From: Erysipelotrichaceae bacterium
Lineage (GTDB): Bacteria > Bacillota_I > Bacilli_A > Erysipelotrichales > Erysipelotrichaceae
Length of the DNA: 17,531 nucleotides
Assembly (NCBI GenBank): GCA_030533035.1
Contig: JAUNJW010000009.1
Coordinates: 1 to 17,531 of the forward strand
Reading direction: 5' to 3'
Of this stretch, positions 14,324 through 17,531 are shown in pieces; position 1 is the first letter of the stretch; each line of letters opens with the position of its first letter. Made by a program: the position numbers and the translations under genes. The notes under the pieces were generated by a model that saw nothing but the letters and a program-made list of their open reading frames with translations, did not search any database and was not told the DNA's origin.

Positions 14324-15007
14324 ATGGTCATAGAAACAGCAGGCAGAACCCGCGAGGTTCTGATTCAGTACAAACGGGTCAAAAACATGTGGCTCAGGGT
14401 GGGTGAGGACGGCAGTCTGAAAATCACCTGCAGCCGCTATGTCACCCAGAAACAGATCAGGGAGTTTATCCTGAGCCGGGAAAAATGGATTGAGAAAACG
14501 GAAGCCTCCATGCGTAAAAAGCAGGATACCTGCTCATGGGGAGAAGGGGATACAGCCGTCTGGATGGGACGGACCCTGGAAGTCCGCTGCGCTGAATCCC
14601 GGACGGATTTCATGGATATTGAGGATGACACCCTGGTGTTTTACCTGCGTCACGACACGCCTGAAAACCGCCGGACAGTTTTCTACAGGACCGCGTCCCG
14701 GCAGCTGGCGCTGATGATTCAGGAGCGCCGCGATGAGCTGGACCGCTCGGTCTGTACGGCTTACGGAAAGCCGCTGCCGAAGATTACGGTCAAATACATG
14801 ACCAGCCGCTGGGGCAGCTGCACGCCCTCCAAGGCGCACATTTCCATATCGTCCCGGCTGATTCATTTTCCCTATCAGTGCCTGGAATATGTGCTGACCC
14901 ATGAGTATGCCCACATGCTTGTCAGCAATCATTCAAAGCAGTTCTGGCATGAAGTGGAGGTCAGAATGCCCGGTTTCAGGGCGGCTGAGCGGCTTTTGAA
15001 GCAATGA
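14324..15007 (+). CDS. YgjP-type zinc metallopeptidase (DUF45, HExxH)
   Basis: 227 residues from ATG 14324, eight bases after GGAG; a longer reading from 14294 would start before the likely transcription start. The protein belongs to the YgjP/SprT-like metallopeptidase group (PF01863-like). Segments in order: an N-terminal strand-rich part (1-110), a helical part, then KYMTSRWGSC (157-166), the conserved Y-x-x-S-R-W-G-S-C motif, and LTHEYAHMLVSNHSKQFW (191-208). This holds zinc ligands His193 and His197, catalytic Glu194 and likely third ligand His203. No signal peptide or membrane helix, so it is cytoplasmic. The substrate of this family is not known to me. It follows the tRNA-His region and stands alone, with 312 bases to the next gene and no close terminator seen. 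Confidence 0.88.
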   Translation: MVIETAGRTREVLIQYKRVKNMWLRVGEDGSLKITCSRYVTQKQIREFILSREKWIEKTEASMRKKQDTCSWGEGDTAVWMGRTLEVRCAESRTDFMDIEDDTLVFYLRHDTPENRRTVFYRTASRQLALMIQERRDELDRSVCTAYGKPLPKITVKYMTSRWGSCTPSKAHISISSRLIHFPYQCLEYVLTHEYAHMLVSNHSKQFWHEVEVRMPGFRAAERLLKQ

Positions 15008-15070
15008 AAACAGTTACATTGAAATGATTTGCATTTTCATGTTTCTCACAGGATGTTCATAGAAATCCTA

Positions 15071-15098
15071 TTGAAGAATTAAGTGTTTTCGATAAAAT
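15071..15098 (+). promoter_or_regulatory. Promoter candidate for the ankyrin/EF-G-like operon leader
   Basis: TTGAAG (15071-15076), 16-base spacer and TAAAAT (15093-15098, 5 of 6 consensus). The start would fall near 15105, making a leader of about 215 bases. Confidence 0.45.
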
Positions 15099-15218
15099 GT
15101 ATGTAGGTAAAGTTTCACCTGCTGGAAAGATCGGAGTTGTAATAATATGCGCTTACACAAGGAACTTTTATCTGTATATGTCTCTATGAAGAACACGGAG
15201 GATCGCGGTCTTTTAGGC

Positions 15219-15249
15219 AGGGTTGGAAAAAAATCCGGACTTGTTTTTT
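15219..15249 (+). terminator. Imperfect terminator-like hairpin in the ankyrin leader
   Basis: AGGGTTGGA (15219-15227) pairs with TCCGGACTT (15234-15242) with three G-T pairs and one mismatch, loop A6, then G and T6 (15244-15249). It is weak by itself but directly followed by a stronger one. Confidence 0.4.
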
Positions 15250-15277
15250 AGATGGATGGAAAGCGTCCATCTTTTTT
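15250..15277 (+). terminator. Intrinsic terminator upstream of the ankyrin gene
   Basis: AGATGGA (15250-15256) pairs with TCCATCT (15266-15272) around a 9-base loop, and the T-run spans 15272-15277. No good promoter is seen between it and the ankyrin start, so transcripts reaching the ankyrin gene must pass it. Confidence 0.7.
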
Positions 15278-15319
15278 GGTCAAAAAAACGCTATCTGATT
15301 ACATAAGGAGGTAAACAAT

Positions 15320-15988
15320 ATGGATCAGACTAATCAGGAATTCTTTGATGCAGCGGCAAGCGGTGATTTCGCCAAGGTATGCGCCAGCGTAGCCAAAGGC
15401 GCAAACGTAAATGTCGCCAGCGGAGATGGCCGGACGGCACTGATGAGAAGCGCAAAGCGCGGTTATGATGATATCGTCAGATATCTTCTTGACAACGGTG
15501 CAGACGCAAGAATGCGTGACAGAAACAACAAGACAGCCCTGATGGGTGCTGCCAAGAAGGGTCATGTGGATATCTGCAGAATGCTCGTCCACGCAGGCGC
15601 AGATGTGAATTCCCATGACAATAAGGGCAGAACCGCACTGATGAGAGCTGCTCTCCTCGGTGAGAGGGATGTTGTTGAATATCTGGTCTCCAAGGGAGCG
15701 GATGTCAATGCAGTGGATGAACAGGGAAGAACATCCCTGATGGAAGCGGTCAACGGCTACAAGACAGATATCATTGAATATCTGCTCGCCAACGGCGCCA
15801 ACATCAACGCCCAGGACCACAAGGGCTGCACAGCTCTGATGAGAGCTGCCTACATCGGCTATCCGAGCCTGGTGAATATGCTGCTGGAGAACGGAGCTGA
15901 CAAGTATATCAAAGACAACAATGCCAACCTGGCAATCCACTATGTGCGCAAAGAATGTCTGGCAGATCTTAAGGACATTCTGAAATAA
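15320..15988 (+). CDS. Ankyrin-repeat protein
   Basis: 222 residues with a strong AAGGAGGT upstream of the ATG. A degenerate first repeat (about 5-36) is followed by five clear 33-residue repeats: 37-69, 70-102, 103-135, 136-168 and 169-201. A short helical cap (202-222) ends it. Each repeat begins with a variant of the G-x-T-x-L core; here it reads T-A-L-M rather than the usual T-P-L-H (TALMRSA, TALMGAA, TALMRAA, TSLMEAV, TALMRAA). The repeats are followed by NGAD or KGAD loops. Such repeats bind proteins; no enzyme domain, signal peptide or membrane helix is seen, so it is probably a soluble cytoplasmic protein. The partner is unknown. The EF-G-like gene begins 18 bases after the stop and shares its Lys-AAG-rich codon use, suggesting a common operon and function. 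Confidence 0.93.
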   Translation: MDQTNQEFFDAAASGDFAKVCASVAKGANVNVASGDGRTALMRSAKRGYDDIVRYLLDNGADARMRDRNNKTALMGAAKKGHVDICRMLVHAGADVNSHDNKGRTALMRAALLGERDVVEYLVSKGADVNAVDEQGRTSLMEAVNGYKTDIIEYLLANGANINAQDHKGCTALMRAAYIGYPSLVNMLLENGADKYIKDNNANLAIHYVRKECLADLKDILK

Positions 15989-16006
15989 TCGGGAGGAAAA
16001 GAAATT

Positions 16007-17531
16007 ATGAGAGATTATCTGGCAAATGAAGTAAGAAACGTCACAGTCCTCGGCCACTCCGGTGCCGGCAAAAGCTCTGTGATTGAAGCCTGTCTGTATC
16101 ACACAAAGCAGATCGACAAATTCGGCAGAAACAACGACGGCACAACAGCTCTGAACTTTGATCCGGAAGAAGGCAAGAGAGGCCTCAGCGTCTACTGCCA
16201 TCTGGCACCGGTTGAGTGGAAGAACATGAAGATCAACTTCATCGACACTCCGGGCTACATGGATTACGAAGGTGAAGAAGCTACCGGCCTGGCAGTCGGT
16301 GACAATGCCCTGATCGTTGTCAACGGCAAGGAAGGCATCGAAGCCGGTACAGAAAGAGCGTGGAAGGAAGCAGCCAGAAAGAAGAAGCTGCCGACCATCT
16401 TCTTCATCAACAAGATTGATGATGAGCACGCACATTATGACCAGGTTTACGCTTCCCTGCGCGAAAAGTTCGGCAAGAGCGTCTTCCTGTTCGAAATGCC
16501 GATCATCGAAGGCGGCAAGACAGTCGGTTCCGTCAACATTCTCCGCAAGAAGGCATGGTACTATGCAGATCCCAAGCATCCGCAGGAAGTTCCTGCTGCT
16601 CTGGCTGACCAGGTTGAAGAATACTATGCAGAAATCAGCGAAGCCATCGCCATGGGTGATGATGAACTGATGGAAAAGTTCTTCGAAGGCGAAGAATTCG
16701 ATGAACATGAAATCGCCAAGGGACTCCGCATCGGCGTCAGAAGCGGCGACATCCGTCCTGTCTACTGCGGTTCCGCCACATCCCAGACAGGTATTGAAAG
16801 ACTGATGGATCTCATCACTGAATACTTCCCCAGCTATGCTGAAAAGGGCACAGTCAAGGCTCTCAACAATGCTGACCAGGAAGTTGCCCTTGAGACAAAC
16901 GAGAACGAAAGCCTCTCCGCATTTGTCTTCAAGACAGTCGTCGACCCGTTCGTCGGCAAGATTTCCTACCTCAAGGTCATGTCCGGTGTTCTCAACTCCG
17001 ACAGCCAGGTATACAACTCCAGAAAAGACGCTCCTGAAAAGATCTCCCAGATCTATGTCATCAACGGCAAGTTCCAGATGGGCGTCGGCAAACTGTTCAC
17101 AGGCGACATCGGTGCTGTTGTCAAGCTCCAGAACACAGAGACAAACGACACACTGTGCATGAAGAACAAGCAGGTTTACTATCCGGCAATCGAATATCCG
17201 GAGCCTATGCTCGGCTACGCTATCCGTCCGAAGACAAAGGCAGACGAAGACAAGCTCTCCGTCGGTATCCGCAACCTCATGCAGGAAGACGGCACAATCC
17301 GCCTCGACAACAACGCTGAAACACACCAGCAGGTTCTCTACGGCCTCGGTGACCAGCATATCGACCTGATCATCTCCAAGCTCAAGGCAAAGTACAAGGT
17401 TGAAGTTGAAACAGACACTCCGATCGTTCAGTACCGTGAAACAATCCGCGGCAAGGCAGAAGCCCAGGGTAAGTATAAGAAGCAGAACGGCGGCGCCGGC
17501 CAGTACGGTGACGTCTGGGTACGTTTCGAAC
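16007..17531 (+). CDS. Elongation factor G-like GTPase (EF-G2 type), 3' end outside window
   Basis: Ribosome-associated translational GTPase of the EF-G family. The window holds 508 residues of about 690; the frame is open to the last base. ATG 16007 follows GGGAGGAAAA. G1 loop GHSGAGKSS (16-24), a G2-like RGLSV (58-62), G3 DTPGYMDY (80-87), G4 NKID (135-138) and G5 CGSA (254-257) are visible. Domain II spans about 303-390, domain III about 395-470 and domain IV starts with TPIVQYRETIRGKAEAQGKYKKQNGGAGQYGDV (471-503). EF-G normally has DTPGH; here Tyr84 replaces the catalytic histidine, as in several EF-G-like (FusA2/EF-G2) proteins. Codons favour AAG, AAC and CTC, which suggests high expression. 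It follows the ankyrin gene at 18 bases. Confidence 0.95.
   Translation, partial: MRDYLANEVRNVTVLGHSGAGKSSVIEACLYHTKQIDKFGRNNDGTTALNFDPEEGKRGLSVYCHLAPVEWKNMKINFIDTPGYMDYEGEEATGLAVGDNALIVVNGKEGIEAGTERAWKEAARKKKLPTIFFINKIDDEHAHYDQVYASLREKFGKSVFLFEMPIIEGGKTVGSVNILRKKAWYYADPKHPQEVPAALADQVEEYYAEISEAIAMGDDELMEKFFEGEEFDEHEIAKGLRIGVRSGDIRPVYCGSATSQTGIERLMDLITEYFPSYAEKGTVKALNNADQEVALETNENESLSAFVFKTVVDPFVGKISYLKVMSGVLNSDSQVYNSRKDAPEKISQIYVINGKFQMGVGKLFTGDIGAVVKLQNTETNDTLCMKNKQVYYPAIEYPEPMLGYAIRPKTKADEDKLSVGIRNLMQEDGTIRLDNNAETHQQVLYGLGDQHIDLIISKLKAKYKVEVETDTPIVQYRETIRGKAEAQGKYKKQNGGAGQYGDVWVRFE

Larger units (their letters stand above)
15008..15319. other. 312-base gene-free leader region
   Basis: Visibly AT-richer than its flanks. 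It holds a promoter candidate (15071-15098), a small hairpin GTAGGT/ACCTGC (15102-15121), a TTGT/ACAA-ended stem near 15138-15159, two terminator-like hairpins (15219-15249 and 15250-15277) and the ankyrin gene's ribosome site AAGGAGGT (15304-15314). A 53-codon open stretch (15028-15189) has no ribosome site and I do not call it. I match no riboswitch class I know; T-box, TPP, FMN, SAM, cobalamin and ZTP signatures were not found. Confidence 0.5.

Noticed and set aside
15028..15189. A 53-codon open stretch, with an ATG at 15097 giving 30 residues.
   Set aside because: There is no Shine-Dalgarno before the ATG, the ATG overlaps the -10 box of the leader promoter, and no similarity to a family is seen. 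It may be a decayed gene piece but cannot be supported.
15101..15277. A known riboswitch or T-box leader before the ankyrin gene, prompted by AGGGTTGG near 15219.
   Set aside because: The T-box core (AGGGTGG-N-ACCGCG) is not matched and I find no specifier stem. Other riboswitch signatures I know are also absent, so I report only a candidate attenuator.
15299..17359. A 686-codon open reading frame on the minus strand, opposite the ankyrin and EF-G-like genes.
   Set aside because: It has no ribosome site or family resemblance, covers two well-recognised genes on the other strand, and is explained by their biased codon use, which avoids stops in the antisense frame.

Overview
The window is chromosomal DNA of a moderately GC-rich, low-complexity-free Gram-positive type. 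Shine-Dalgarno sites are strong (GGAGG cores), genes are tightly packed with ATGA overlaps, and intrinsic terminators are common. The accessory set (Y-family polymerase with a YolD-like partner, FtsX-type ABC exporter with a TetR regulator, EF-G-like second translocase) fits Bacillota. I lean towards Erysipelotrichia or a related class, but that is an inference from protein style and not proven by a marker gene.

Layout. 2-103: the last codons of a membrane protein on the + strand. It converges on a minus-strand block (146-2894) of murI, murD and a TetR-type regulator. The regulator is divergent from an ABC exporter pair (ATPase 3002-3703, giant FtsX-like permease 3697-7494). The 107-base divergent spacer holds both promoters and two related palindromes. 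From 7599 to 11684 runs a compact + strand operon: membrane-anchored alpha/beta hydrolase-like protein, small DUF6508-like protein, OB-fold/SSB-like protein, Y-family DNA polymerase and YolD-like protein, closed by a bidirectional terminator. A minus-strand gene for an Asn/Gln-rich repeat protein (11733-12512) follows. Then come a nitroreductase (12627-13154), an orphan SAF/CpaB-like membrane protein (13254-14006), tRNA-His on the minus strand with its own promoter and terminator (14078-14232), and a YgjP-type zinc metallopeptidase (14324-15007). A 312-base AT-richer spacer with a promoter and terminator-like hairpins precedes an ankyrin-repeat gene (15320-15988) and an EF-G-like GTPase gene (16007 to the window edge).

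How they work together. MurI supplies D-glutamate and MurD adds it to UDP-MurNAc-L-Ala, so the overlapping murD-murI pair couples consecutive steps of peptidoglycan precursor synthesis. The TetR protein probably controls the exporter and possibly itself. The OB-fold, polymerase and YolD-like genes look like a translesion synthesis cassette. The ankyrin and EF-G-like genes form an apparent two-gene operon that may be controlled by transcription attenuation.

Most interesting points: a TetR gene whose promoter fits a leaderless mRNA; a roughly 500-residue coiled-coil insertion in the exporter permease; an alpha/beta hydrolase with Gly in place of the nucleophile Ser; an SSB-like gene coupled to a Y-family polymerase; a prion-like N/Q-rich repeat protein; and the candidate attenuator leader before the ankyrin/EF-G-like pair. 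I saw no CRISPR array, insertion sequence, attachment site or origin.
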